A DNA stretch of 64,000 nt, from positions 62,001 through 126,000 of the forward strand of contig RCAB01000157.1 in the NCBI GenBank assembly GCA_003640385.1. The letters run 5' to 3'. Source of the DNA: Setaria digitata (lineage: Eukaryota > Nematoda > Chromadorea > Rhabditida > Setariidae). Position numbers and translations under genes: made by a program. Positions 52,855-64,000 of the stretch are shown here, piece after piece; position 1 is the first letter of the stretch; every line of letters begins with the position of its first letter. The notes below the pieces were generated by a model, which was not told where the DNA came from, searched no databases, and saw only the letters and a list, made by a program, of their open reading frames with translations.

Positions 52855-55800
52855 TTATAAAGTATTTTTATCATGATAAATGTATCCAGTTCGACGATAT
52901 TTATCCATCCAACGTTCTTTCTTATTCATATCAATGGATATGTCAAAAATGATGGGATTATTTGCCAGTTGCAATCGATCATCAACCATTGAACAATTAA
53001 TAAATTTTGTATAACCATCCGTTGTACAACCATATCCTGAAATTAATATCTGATAAATACAAATTATTATCATGAGGAGTGCACATTATTATCAGTACTT
53101 CATTTCATTTCATTCTTAAAGTTTCATCCTTAAGAAATTGAGCCTCAACTTCGATATTTCTTAGTTTAGCTTATCAGTTACCACGCTTCACTCCTAATCA
53201 TCATTTTTAGTAATATTTAAAAAATCAATTCAATTCATTAAAATTATTCCAGTGATTGCTTCATTTCCTATCTCAATCTATCTTATCTGTGGTGCACTTC
53301 AATCTACCTCACTTGTTCTCATTCTATTTGTAACTTATTCTACCTTATAGCCACGGATATCCCTTACTATGCTCCATCTTCTGCTTAAAGAAATGAGAGA
53401 AAGAAAAGAGTATAGAGGTCAACCTAATGCTTGATTCTAAGTACTTAAAATCTAAAGCAACTTAGCGTTCATTCCATATAACTTATTGGGAAAGATAGAC
53501 TTAGTCTGTGCAATTTTTACTTCTTAATCAAAGAATTGAATCTGAATTATAATTCTTTTTAAGAATTCAACGAAAAGAAACCCGAATGAATATGGCCAAA
53601 AACATGATACTTAGGTCGAATGCGCTTCACTACAGAATTCAGTAATTCAACACATCCAAAGTGTAAGTCAGATGGTAGAATATCGCCATGTCCTAAAAAG
53701 CAAAAATCATAGTGATAAAAATTTGATCAGCCTAATGATAAGTCTGGGTGATGCAGTAGTAGATTGTAATAAACTCTACGGAAATAATAGAGATCCAATT
53801 AACCAACGTGATAAGCAAATTAGCTTTGAGAAAAACGATAAGTCTGATAAAAGGCGATGATAAATTTCATCAAAATAGAAGACATTCTCAGTTGGCCAAA
53901 ACTGATAAACTAAGCTGATCAACTTGTGAGGAAGATTTCCATTTGGAGCAATAATTTATAGAATGCTTAAGATAAAATTGTTAATATTTAAACTTTTATC
54001 TGTAAAATATCTAAACTTATCATTTTCTTTATCACTGTCGTCATTATTATGAGTTATGAATTAACAGTAATATTATTTGATTAGTGCTCTTGAATTTTGA
54101 AGTTGACCACCTAACGGAGGTGTGTGAGTGACAAGAACGTCGACACCTGACGGTATATTATTCCACTTATCAAGTAGTGGCTGTCCACGGGGTAAATTAA
54201 ATGCCATATCATCATATTTTGGTAGCCTGAAATTTAATTCTAATTTTCAAATTTATTTAAAAGAATAAAATGAAGAAAAAGTTTCAATCTCATCACTCAT
54301 CCACTAAATTAATTAATTTATTTTTTTCATTCATTATAATCAAGAAAGATGACACTGTTATCTGTTTTCAGGAAAAGATACAAGCAATTACCATTTAGAA
54401 ACTGTTATAATTACTTATTGCAATAATTAGTATAAACTTGTAGATTGGTATAATTAATATAAATTTTTGTTTCAAAAAAAAAAAAAAAAAAAAAAAATGG
54501 AAAAGAAACGGTAATTTATGTAAGGTAAGTAAAAAAATGAATGAGCAAAATTTCAATTGAGTGATAAATGACTGATAATTTCATAAATGCAGCAAATTTT
54601 TTTTTTTTTTTTTTTTTTTCTCTTTACCGAATCAATCCCAAATTTTTTTTTTTTCTGTTATTAAAATGAAAATTAACCATGGCGTTCCATAAATTTTAAT
54701 ACCAAATAATTCTGACGAACTGTCTTCTAAATAAATTACATTTTCCAATTTTGTTTTAGCATTTTTCATTTCTTGCAATGAAAAATGATTGCTAAGAGTT
54801 TGTTTCACGGCCAATTTCTTCTCGCCAAGTTTACTTCCTAGGAAAATTAGTCCAATTAATTTATTCATATAATTGGAATTTAAAAAAGAAAAAATTGAAC
54901 AAAACAAAACATAGCAGATGATCTGATTAGTACTAAAAGTAATCAAAAATATTATCATTTAGCACAATCTGGCATTAATTTGGTTTAAACTTTAATCAAA
55001 AATGAATGCAAGCACATTTACCCCAAAAATTATAATCCTTATCAAATGTTTAACAAAAAAAAAAAAGTCAAATAATTAACAATCAGAAAGGATGAAAATA
55101 AATAAATTAACCAATCAATTAATTAATTCTTACTCGAGAAGCAGGACCACCATGCATTCGTTTGCTCTTATAATCATTGAGAAAAAGTTTTCATTTAGCA
55201 CATTAATTAATTTAAAACAAAATTATTTTAACATGAATTAATCTAAATAAAGCAGTAGCAATTAAGGTTTTAATAAGCTTCTTTTATCTTAAAAGTGAAA
55301 TCACTTACCGGTGGCTTTTATGAAGCGATCATCAAATGTGCATTCTTGATTACCAGCAATAACTACTTTAAAAGTATGCGGAAGATGTCCTGAAACGAAG
55401 GAATAAAAGAATAAAAGAATTGCATTTAAATTTTAAATTAATCAGTTCGATAAAACTTGCATAATTTAAAACCTTAATTTAATTGTCATTTATTTAAGCT
55501 TTTTTTTTTTCATTTTCCTTTCCTCTTTTTTCGCAATTTTTTTTTTTTTTTTTTGAACAAATCAAAATGAAAATAAATTAATTATTCCTGTTAAAATAAC
55601 TTGTCAGTAATCGTGATTAGTATAGAAATATTTTTATGAGTAAATTTTGCAAGAATTAACCACTGAATTAAAGAAAAAAAAAAAAAAAACAGTTATTGAA
55701 ATTATTGAAAAGACACAGAAAGATTTGAAGGCTCATTTATTTTCTATTTTTATACTAATCATATTTTGTCCAACCACTGTCAACAGTTTAGAATTTATGA

Positions 55801-57284
55801 ATTTACTTTGCATTGTTTAAATTTCAGAGTTTAAAAGAGAAAAATGGACAGAAAAGATTTAAGTGGACTTGTTTTGTGCAATTCAAATCATTTTTTGAAG
55901 ATTTTTAAAACTATTGATCGAAATCAAAAATTCGAAACTTGTAAATGACAAAGAAGTTAAAAAATTAAATTTTTAAAATGTTGAGACAATTTTGAGCATC
56001 TTTTACTAACGCAGATATTTGCTAAAAACTTCAATTTCATCCGGTCGACCGCATAATGTGAAGTCGCCCGCAATGATAAGAATATCACCGGGTGGAATAG
56101 ATTCCGGATCCGGAAAAGACTGATGAAGACAAGCCATACAGACGAAACGGACAGCATCTTGTCTCACTGGTGTATTCAATTTCATCTGAACATTTTCTTT
56201 CAAATTTAATTTCTAACATCTAGTAAATTCTAAAATTCGCAAAAATATTTCAAAAATCTCTCACCGTACTTTTATTATAAATTTTGCAACAAAATTTCCC
56301 TCTCACTCTGTAAATGTTTTGAAAATGAAAACTTTCAAAATAACAGTTTTAAATTTGAAAAATTTTACAACCAATCAAGAAAATAAACATTCTTGCCTGT
56401 CTGACCGCTTTTACTGGGTGATTATTTTTAAGCATCTCCCAAGCTATCAACGGATCATCGGTGTATTTATGCGGAACAAGCTGTTAAACAATCATAATTA
56501 TCTTTAGATACAAATAATTTCACTTCTTATAATATTCAGTGAAAAAAAAAAAGAAGTTAGATAAATTTGAGAATTTGAAATTTACAATTCTTATTATTTT
56601 CTTTTCTTTGTAGGAAGATTTGCTCAGTTTTTTGCTTTTTTTTTCTTGAAAAAAAAAAAAAAAAAAAAAAAAACATAAAAATTTTAGAAAATGAACCAAT
56701 AACATACATCTGTTCGAGCATTTGAACGTCGCTTATGCTTGGATAAACGTCGCTGTGAGTTACGTGATACAATCTGATAAGATGATAAGATTTGGTCATC
56801 AACTAATTTAGTCCTCTCCATCTCCTCCATTAATTGCAGCAAAACAAGCGAAGAATTATCTGTTTGATAAAGCAAGCTTATATAATGTTAGCGATATTTA
56901 AAATTTCAAATACATTTAAAGATTGATCAAATTTGTGACGGATATTTTCGTCAGGAGAAATCTAATTTTTAATTAAATAATTAAATAATTCTCAATTTCA
57001 AAAATGTTGTAAAACTTTTAAAGGATACATACAGCAAATAAAATGAAATAGGAAATTTGGTCTAAATTATATCTAAATCTGTTTTATAAGAGAGCCCCAC
57101 GAAAAGAAAATTGGAAAAAAAACAAAAAAAAGTTAATTAAAATGTAACCATTTTCAGTTCCTTCACTGGAACCTGGCTCAGCATTCATGCAGGTACCATG
57201 AAAATTTTCACGTGTACTTTTAGCACCCGATAAAAATACTAATGGTGTAAGGTCTTGCTGTTCTTCAGATTTTGCTGTTGAGGC
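52855..57284 (-). CDS. MPPED1/2-type metallophosphoesterase-like protein with altered active site
   Basis: Minus-strand exons in coding order: 57149-57284, 56708-56859, 56397-56480, 56011-56185, 55309-55389, 54678-54837, 54111-54226, 53582-53692, 52855-53036, all in phase, about 398 residues. The initiating exon upstream of 57284 was not found. The first 100 or so residues are polar and not conserved. The core follows human MPPED1/2 closely: PPGDILIIAGDFTLCG, HTFKVVIAGNQECTFD, LFGIKIYGTPW, FNLPRGQPLLDKWN, DVLVTHTPPLG, PKYHVFGHIHSGYG and TDGYTKFIN. In metallophosphoesterases motif I is DxH and motif III is GNH; here they read CLH (in VCMACLHQS) and GNQ, while GD, TH and GHxH remain. Weak or lost phosphodiesterase activity is therefore likely. 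The exon ending at 56397 may use a GC donor. Confidence 0.88.
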
Positions 57285-57579
57285 CTAAAAAAGTAACAAT
57301 AAAGTGCTGATTTGTTTATGTTAAGGGAAATAGTTTTCATCATCATGAAATCTTCATACTGTTTCTTTTTTTATTTTACCTAAATTATTTATTTGTAATA
57401 AATTAATTAAAAAAAAATATAAAAAAAGGACAAAAACAATAAATTCATTGATAAAATCATAAAAATATTCAACATTACCACTTTAATGAGCTATTTCTTT
57501 CTCTCTCTCTATCTCTTTTTTTTTTTTTTTTTCAAAATGATTTCAAAAGTGCTATAAATAAAAAGAATAATAAAATGAT

Positions 57580-57621
57580 AAATTATAGCATCTTCATAAT
57601 AAAATGAAGATGCTATAATTT
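57580..57621. repeat. Perfect 18-bp hairpin with AATAAA loop
   Basis: Left arm AAATTATAGCATCTTCAT at 57580-57597, loop AATAAA at 57598-57603, right arm ATGAAGATGCTATAATTT at 57604-57621, the exact reverse complement of the left arm. Confidence 0.95.
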
Positions 57622-58597
57622 GCTTTTTTATAAAAAAAAAAAAAAAAAATTTGCTCATAAAGCAGCAGTAATACTTTGGACAGATGAGAAAGAAAAGTTA
57701 GAACTATATCATTGATAAGATTATTAAATTGCTACCAGGTATTTCATCAAAAATTAGTGAAATTTAAGAGAACTTAATCAGAAAATATGAAAATGAAATT
57801 TGTTGCATTAGTTTGGTGAAGTTTTCAAGTAATCCATAAATCATCATTTAAATGCAATTTATGCTTTGCATTTGTCAGTTGGTGTCTGCAAATTAAGTAT
57901 TAATTTTAATTTTAACTAACTGAATTTTTATCACAACGTGTTCTTTAATCAGCTTTCCACATGCTTGAAACTCAAATAAAATTATCAGAGAGGTATTTTA
58001 AAGAAAAAAAAAAAAAGTGTAATAACACTGAATTGATATGCTATAAATGATTTATCATTAAGCTGAATTACTCGTGATCGTTAATTGTCATAAAGTTTAA
58101 GAAAATGTAAAGAAAAAAAAAAAAAGTGTTTGAGTTTGAATTTCATTGCGTATTTTTTCACCGGCTTTTTTTTTTATCGAAAAGCAGTGAAAAAAAAAAA
58201 AGGAAAGACAAAAAGAGGAATTGAAATATAATTTTTTTTTGCAATAGAACAGAGCAAAGCGCAATTAATTTTTTAATTTCAAAACTATCAATTTTATTAA
58301 CATTTTCAAAAATTTAAATGGAAAAACAAACCAAATACATAGCGAACGATTCAAATTCTTTTCTCAGTTCAAATTTGAGTTCAATTTTTCGCTAGGATTG
58401 AATTTCTTCCTTAAAACAAATTATATACATGAGGCTAGCCAAGACCGATAATTGTATCATCGATGGAAATCTGATCAGTCATATTTCAGAAGAATGAAAA
58501 ATAAATTCACACTTTCCAAAATGAATCAAAATTCAAATAATATCTTCTTGGATATTTTAAAACAAAAAATATTGCTGGAAAAGCTATCGAAAGGATT

Positions 58598-58622
58598 GAG
58601 AGAGAGAGAAAGAGAGAGAGAG
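58598..58622. repeat. (GA)n/GAAA microsatellite
   Basis: Imperfect GA tract followed by an A run. Confidence 0.8.
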
Positions 58623-59990
58623 AAAAAAAAAAAAAAGTAATAATAATTTTGAAGTTGATCTTTTTCTCTCTCCCCATCCACCCTCACCTCTGTTTTATTT
58701 CAGATTTTAAGACAATTTCAGTTAGAATTATTTTGGAAAATTAATTATTTTAGCCTAAGCTGTCTGCTTATGTTCCACTCCGTACGCTCTAGCCATCTCT
58801 ATCTTCATCTTCATCATCATTATCTCTTATTTTAAAATGAGCGAAACTGAGCTGAGCCTGAATAAAAAAAAAAAAAAAAAAGAAAAAAAAAAATTCGCAC
58901 CATTGAATTTGGATGGTAGGAGTTGAAATGCTTTAGAACTGAAAAAAAAAGCAAAAAAAAAAAAAGATTTGAAATTGATAAAAAATGATGGCAGCAAATG
59001 TAAATGGCCAAAAGTTTTAACTTATTTGAATAAGTTTAATTTTCAAAAAAATGTCGTCATTTACTTTTTTTTTTCGAAGTTTAGAAGATGAAAAATTATG
59101 GCATTTAAGAAGTTTTTTAGTTATTGTTAAATTCATTAAGCTATATTCACAAAGTAACTAATTATGATATTATTATTTGGTAATTTTATGAAGGTATCCA
59201 TTAAATTATTTGCTAACTTATTGAATCCTAATATTATTTGTTATCAGAGTGTTTATCAGAGCTATCTGTAAAATTATTGCATTGTAGTATTTTTTATTTA
59301 GTTTTTTTTTTTTGTTAATTTGTTATTTACTAATTTCCTAATAATTTATGATATTAATTATAAAGTTATTAAACCGCAATATATTATTTATAATATTATT
59401 CAGGTTTGATTTTTTTATTCAGGTTTTTTTTCCTTTTTTTTTTTTTATTTTTGAAACAAAACTATTATATATATTAGAAATTATATTTCATTTTTTTCTT
59501 TGACTAATTAGATACTGAATCAAAATATACATGACGTACTATTTGACTGTGATAAGAAAATGGACGTATATTTGATAGATATTCCAGAGGATGCTTTTTT
59601 GATAAGCTAAAAGATAAATAATGTAATTTACTAAGGGATAAATTGGATGAAAAAAATTAGATTTAAAATTTGATCAATTTGCTAAAAGAGATTGAACCAA
59701 AAAAAAAGAAAAGAGAAAAATCACGAATTACTAATAAAAATAAATTTATAAAGCTGGAAAATTATCAAAAAAAAAAAAAATTGAAGAAGCGATCGAAATT
59801 TCTCAAATCATTTCATTTTACTTTTCTGATCTATTGTGGCTGCAGAAAATGAAGGATTTAACATCAAAATGACTAAATGATACGAAATTGTATAGGCAAT
59901 AGTGATCATAATTAGAGCTTTGGATCAATTACTCCACCCAATGATTTCTTCACATCAATCAAACTTTTTCGCTTTTCTATTATGTTAGCT

Positions 59991-60039
<49 letters not shown>

Positions 60040-60514
60040 NTTCTTTTTTCAGAAAGTGTCAGGCAGAAAGAAATTTATCATGATTTACAAAATGAGCACA
60101 GGATAAGGATACAGAAGAAGCTATGTTCTAGGAAAAAAAAAAAAAAAAAAATTAATTCCAGACAAAGATCAGTTTTGCTTGCTAGTTACGGAAGGATGAA
60201 AAAAAAAAAAAAAAGAAATGTACATTTATTAATTAGAACAAAAAGTAGTTTATTTTCACTTTCCATGTTTTCTTTTTTTTTTTTTTTTCTTTTTTGCAGC
60301 TTATAATGATTTGTAATTAACAAGTTAGAAATGGTTAAAGCTTAATTACACTAGTAAATATTTCAAATTTTCGGCAATTAGTGATTGCTGAAAGCGGGAG
60401 AAGCACTGTTTAATTTCAGTTTCATTTGTTGCTCAAATTAATTTAATGCATAAGTTTAATCAATTTCGAATTTTTTATCGATTTCGCCAAATTAATACAA
60501 ATATTTATTTAGCA

Positions 60515-60715
60515 TTATTTTGACGAATACGTTTCTGGCGTATTTTTGACTTCAAAAAAATGCCAGCAATTTTTATCACCTTTGAATAATTTGATAAAAT
60601 GTTCGGAACAGTATTGACAATATTCATTCATTTCTTGATTGATGTAAAAGTGATATTTATTGTGAAATGTGAAATTTTTAATTATTTTTAACGACAGAAA
60701 AATTCGGTAAAACAC
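60515..60715 (-). CDS. Small hypothetical ORF (66 codons)
   Basis: Open minus-strand frame with a C-terminal half that looks protein-like: four cysteines (EYCQYCSEHF, DKNCWHFF and neighbours) and a polar end (KNTPETYSSK). No recognised domain and no clear splice sites. It lies head-to-head with another small ORF across a 280-bp region holding repeated forkhead-type sites. It could equally be a chance ORF or a single exon of a larger gene. Confidence 0.22.
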   Translation of the reverse strand: MFYRIFLSLKIIKNFTFHNKYHFYINQEMNEYCQYCSEHFIKLFKGDKNCWHFFEVKNTPETYSSK

Positions 60716-60792
60716 GATACGGCATTATTGTTTGCTTTTTGTTTGTTGTTTATTAATGGTACAGAAATGACAACATTACGTTGTTTGCTTAT

Positions 60793-60989
60793 TTGTTTAC
60801 ACTAGCACAGAAGCTTACCATTGAAAATTTCAGGAGCTGAAAAAGATAATTAGTTGTTCATCGATTTATTTATTATTGTTTGGACGGAAATGACGTCAAC
60901 AAGTTACAGTCTTGATTTCATATATGTTGTTTACTTATGCTCTGTTCATTAGTTCAGCAATAAATTTATATTGTTTACTTATTGTTTAC
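60793..60989. promoter_or_regulatory. Cluster of four TTGTTTAC (FOXO/DAF-16-type) sites plus a CRE palindrome
   Basis: Exact TTGTTTAC at 60793-60800, 60927-60934, 60971-60978 and 60982-60989, and the full CRE palindrome TGACGTCA at 60891-60898. Two TTGTTTGC variants lie just upstream, near 60727 and 60781. TTGTTTAC is the canonical DAF-16 binding element in C. elegans. Sequence matches are seen; binding is inferred. Confidence 0.5.
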
Positions 60990-60997
60990 TAGCTCAG

Positions 60998-61162
60998 ATG
61001 TTTCCTGCTCAGAAGTCGATGAATGCTCGAGAAGTATTTCGTACAATCCATTCATTCTTTGCAAAAAAAGCTGTTGTGAGTTTAAAACATTGGATGGTGA
61101 AAATTCAGACTAGGACTAGAAAATTTGCTAAATGTCCAAAAGATAGACGAAAGAAGGAATAG
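60998..61162 (+). CDS. Small basic hypothetical ORF (54 codons)
   Basis: The frame begins MFPAQKSMNAREVFRTIHSF and ends KFAKCPKDRRKKE, basic and without recognisable domain. The ATG follows AGCTCAG, a possible spliced-leader acceptor. It lies directly downstream of the TTGTTTAC cluster. Less AT-rich than its surroundings, but too short to be sure it is a gene. Confidence 0.28.
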   Translation: MFPAQKSMNAREVFRTIHSFFAKKAVVSLKHWMVKIQTRTRKFAKCPKDRRKKE

Positions 61163-61439
61163 ATAAGCGATAAAAATTGATAAATTTCTACTGCATCCTG
61201 TTTTTTTCTGATTATTCTATGAGCTAGTTCCGGTGATAAAACTATTTGCTTATTAAAAAAAGTTTTCTTTTTTAATTATCGTTCGAAAAGATAACTTTTC
61301 CTTTTGATTATTGATAAGTTTCTTTTTTTTTTTTTTCTAATTTATGCAGCCTATTATCTTCCACATGACCGTATAATTTTTTTTTTTTTGGAAAATTTTT
61401 TTCCAGTTGCAAAATGAGCAGTTATTAATTATTAATTAA

Positions 61440-61470
<31 letters not shown>

Positions 61471-63260
61471 GAACAAATTGGTCACTTTCTCTGTCCAAAT
61501 GGTCGTTACACAACCATAACGAAATATTGCTAAACGCAATTATTACACTGAATATTTCTTAATTTCTCAGACAAGATAAATGCATCGTTTTTTTTTTTTT
61601 TTTTTTTTTACAAATTAATTTAACTAATTTCACGAGCGATTTTAAAATTCATGAAATAAAATGACTCGAATTTATTCGTCATCAAAAATATCACTTTTTT
61701 CTTACTCTTTAAAAGTTTAGAAATTAAAACAGAAGCGAATATCACGCAAGTTATGCATTAAAATGATGCATATAAATGTAGTGTGATATTTATTCGAGAA
61801 TATAAATCTTAACAAAATTCGAAAAGACAAAAGAAAAAAAAAATTTCGTTCTTTTTTTTTTGCATCAGAACTAAAATATACTATGTATATATATATACAT
61901 ATACAATTAGTACAGTTCAAGAAATGCACTGAACCTGAAAATAAAAGAGAAAATGAAAGAAGGACAATTTGCTATTGTTATTATGGATAAACTTATTCCA
62001 AGTTATCAAATTTATATGTTTTCTCTTTCACAATTAAATTTATTCCGTATAATAGCGCATTTTCAATTCATTTAAATTTGAAATATTTTAGACCTTACAT
62101 AAATGATTATTTATTACATGGCTGTAAAAAAAAAAAAAAAAGAGTACCTGGTATGTAGTCAGAATTAGTCATAATTTATAATTGTATCATCTAAATCAAA
62201 AAAGAGAAATAATAATAGTTCTAGAAGAAGAAGAAAAAAAAAAGTAGTAGAGCAGGTGAGAAAAAAAAAAAATCGCTTTTTTTTTCTTTTTTTGTAAAAT
62301 TGAAGAAATTACTTCAGAAAAGTTAATTTCATGCTATTGAAATTATTACATGTAAAATGATTTAATTGAAAAAAAAATCTGAACTTTATTCTTTTCTTTA
62401 TGAACTATTTGTATTTTATAACGCAATCTTGACAGTGTGTAGTTTCTAAACGATACCATGACATTATTTATAAAAATTGAAGTAAATTAAGCAAAAAAAA
62501 AAAAGGAAATATGAAGATGCTGTAAAAAGAAAAACAAAAAAAAAAAAAAAAAAAGAAGTGAAAATACTGATGAAAAACAAAGTGGCACTATTTAAAAATT
62601 TTACGATTTCTTTTCCAAAACGACTCGAAGGCAAATTAATAAAGCACTACTAATTGCTTTTAATATACTTTTAAAACAGAACAAAAAGAAGAAAAAAAAA
62701 GAAATTTTTTCCATTTTACCAAAATCAATATAAAAATGCAAATGAAGTAATTTAAAGAACTTTCAAACTATTCATTTCTTCAATTCTCAAAAGTATTTGT
62801 TGTGAAAAATAGATACAAAGTAAACAGTAAATTTTGAGGGAAGTTTATTTTTGATGACATTTCGTAGTAAATATGAAGAAGCAAAACGTCCTTAGTTGAG
62901 ATTTGATGATGATAAACTTGGAAACATTGATAATTTCGATTAGTAATTTCCACTTTGTTTCTTCGTTCTCTAAATGAATGAAAAAGTATTTAACTTTTAT
63001 TTTTTATTTTTGTTTTTTTGCTTTTTTTTTTTTCTTTTTCGAGCAAAACTAAATTATTTTCTGTTTAAAATTTTACCTAAAAAAAAAAAATTTTTTTATT
63101 TTTTCTTTTCCTGACAATAAATGATTGTTTTACATTTAGCTTTAATACCATAGCATAATTTGTGATTTAATATTATGAAAGCAATTTTTAAAATGAATAT
63201 ATATTAAAAATACCGCAGGTAGATGATGAATATATACTTATGCCATTTTGCATTAATTTA
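61163..63260. other. Intergenic, no gene seen
   Basis: Homopolymer-rich AT sequence; no exon, tRNA or repeat family could be supported. Confidence 0.5.
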
Positions 63261-63781
63261 TTAACCACGTGGCTGATCATACTTTAAGCCAGTTATTTTG
63301 TGCGCAATATCTTCTATCTTGAATGTTTCCAAACTAAGCGCACCATCATTCGAACTTTTTTGCTATAAAGTTTAGAAATTAAATATCAGAAAAATATTTT
63401 CCGGCAAATTAACAGACTTAACCTTCTCTGTTATTCCTGTTGCCATTTCAACTCCTAGCCTAGATCGAATTCAGCAACTGAATCAGGCTTGTCCATTAGC
63501 CGGATCATCGTTATAACCATGTTTCTAGTAACTCTGTCGCTAGCCTAGACTGAATTGGAACTCAACCCAATCACATGTAAAAGAATGCAAAATATACCCT
63601 GCAAATGACACCTATTGAGTTTCCATCCACTCGCTCGTTCCAGATAGTGTAAGTACCAGGTTGAAGAAAGAGCGTGTCGTACCCATTATGTACAAATATA
63701 CATCCCAGCGTTTTAACCACTGCTTTACCATCCTGAAGGACGCACATCTGCTCCACTTTCGCTGTTTCCGTCTGTTGATAC
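63261..63781 (-). CDS. 3' end of an unrecognised gene (last two exons)
   Basis: Minus-strand exons 63598-63781 and 63261-63362 join in phase and end with a TAA. The preceding exon lies beyond 63781. The penultimate exon encodes a compact domain with three Cys: KVEQMCVLQDGKAVVKTLGC, then FVHNGYDTLFLQPGTYTIW and DGNSIGVICR. The tail is QKSSNDGALSLETFKIEDIA followed by HKITGLKYDQPRG. The Gly- and aromatic-rich strand pattern suggests a small beta-rich, possibly secreted, disulfide domain, but I do not recognise the family. The acceptor (ATGTACAG) and the TTTATAG acceptor of the last exon are good. Confidence 0.7.
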
Positions 63782-64000
63782 CTGTACATGGCAAATTAAT
63801 TTCATTAATTTTTCTTTAATTAATCCAATTAATTTCATAAAATTTAGCATTGATTTTATCGAAGTTCATGTTTTAGACCTTTATAAATACCTATTGGTCA
63901 ATATTATTTTTCTCTTTTAAACGATTTTAATTACTTACTAATCTCAACCAAATTATTATTTCATATAATTGTTTTTTTTATCCTCCAATTAGTACACTTT
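63782..64000. other. Right edge, intron of the minus-strand gene
   Basis: AT-rich sequence upstream, in minus-strand order, of the exon beginning at 63781. Presumably intronic. Confidence 0.5.

Larger units (their letters stand above)
57285..60514. other. Upstream region of the MPPED-like gene, no supported exon
   Basis: AT-rich with many A/T runs, an 18-base-arm hairpin at 57580-57621, a (GA)n tract near 58600 and an ambiguous base at 60040. The missing first exon of the MPPED-like gene should lie here. A minus-strand ATG cluster near 58780-58830 (MMMKMKIEMARAYGVEH) is a possible but unproven candidate. Confidence 0.4.

Noticed and set aside
53672..53860. 62-codon plus-strand ORF
   Set aside because: Partly antisense to the MPPED-like exon 53582-53692, which has clear family similarity.
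58780..58830. Minus-strand ATG cluster as first exon of the MPPED-like gene
   Set aside because: No good donor follows in phase with the exon starting at 57284, so it is not included in the model.

Overview
This is a nuclear window from a nematode, most likely a filarial (onchocercid) species. The genome is very AT-rich and carries dozens of A or T homopolymers of 10-45 bases. Genes are split by many short GT-AG introns with worm-type TTTTCAG acceptors. Several first exons start just after an unpaired acceptor, as expected for spliced-leader trans-splicing. The protein families also fit: nematode-type tandem PDH E1-alpha genes and a mucin-like secreted protein ending in a ShKT domain. The exact species cannot be read from the sequence alone.

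Layout. (1) 347-2354, minus: a small two-helix membrane protein resembling PLGRKT (plasminogen receptor KT). (2) 2781-11245, plus, divergent from the first: a 24-exon UFD2/UBE4-type ubiquitin elongation factor (E4 ligase) ending in a U-box. (3) 11475-12629: exon-like blocks of an unrecognised gene or gene relic. (4) 16077-19184 and 21587-24786, plus: two tandem paralogs of the pyruvate dehydrogenase E1 alpha subunit, with identical exon sizes in the core but different phosphorylation-site residues. (5) 24787-40428: about 15.6 kb with no gene I can support. (6) 40429-48452, plus: a secreted Ser/Thr/Glu-rich mucin-like protein of about 1,836 residues with a six-copy 111-bp repeat, scattered GYG motifs and a C-terminal ShKT-like six-cysteine domain. 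(7) 51493-52087: a stretch open in more than one plus-strand frame, a possible lineage-specific gene. (8) 52855-57284, minus: an MPPED1/2-type metallophosphoesterase-like protein that has lost two core active-site residues. (9) 60515-61162: two tiny divergent ORFs flanking a cluster of four FOXO-type TTGTTTAC sites and a CRE palindrome. (10) 63261-63781, minus: the last two exons of an unrecognised gene entering from the right edge.

The genes do not form one pathway. The clearest functional unit is the PDH E1-alpha pair, which would supply alternative alpha subunits for the mitochondrial pyruvate dehydrogenase complex. The best candidates for new biology are the regulatory divergence of that pair, the repeat-bearing mucin/ShKT protein, the degenerate MPPED enzyme, two perfect or near-perfect hairpins, the 31-bp palindromic tandem array and the FOXO/CRE cluster. 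All exon boundaries were read by eye from splice signals and reading-phase consistency; no search or transcript evidence was available.
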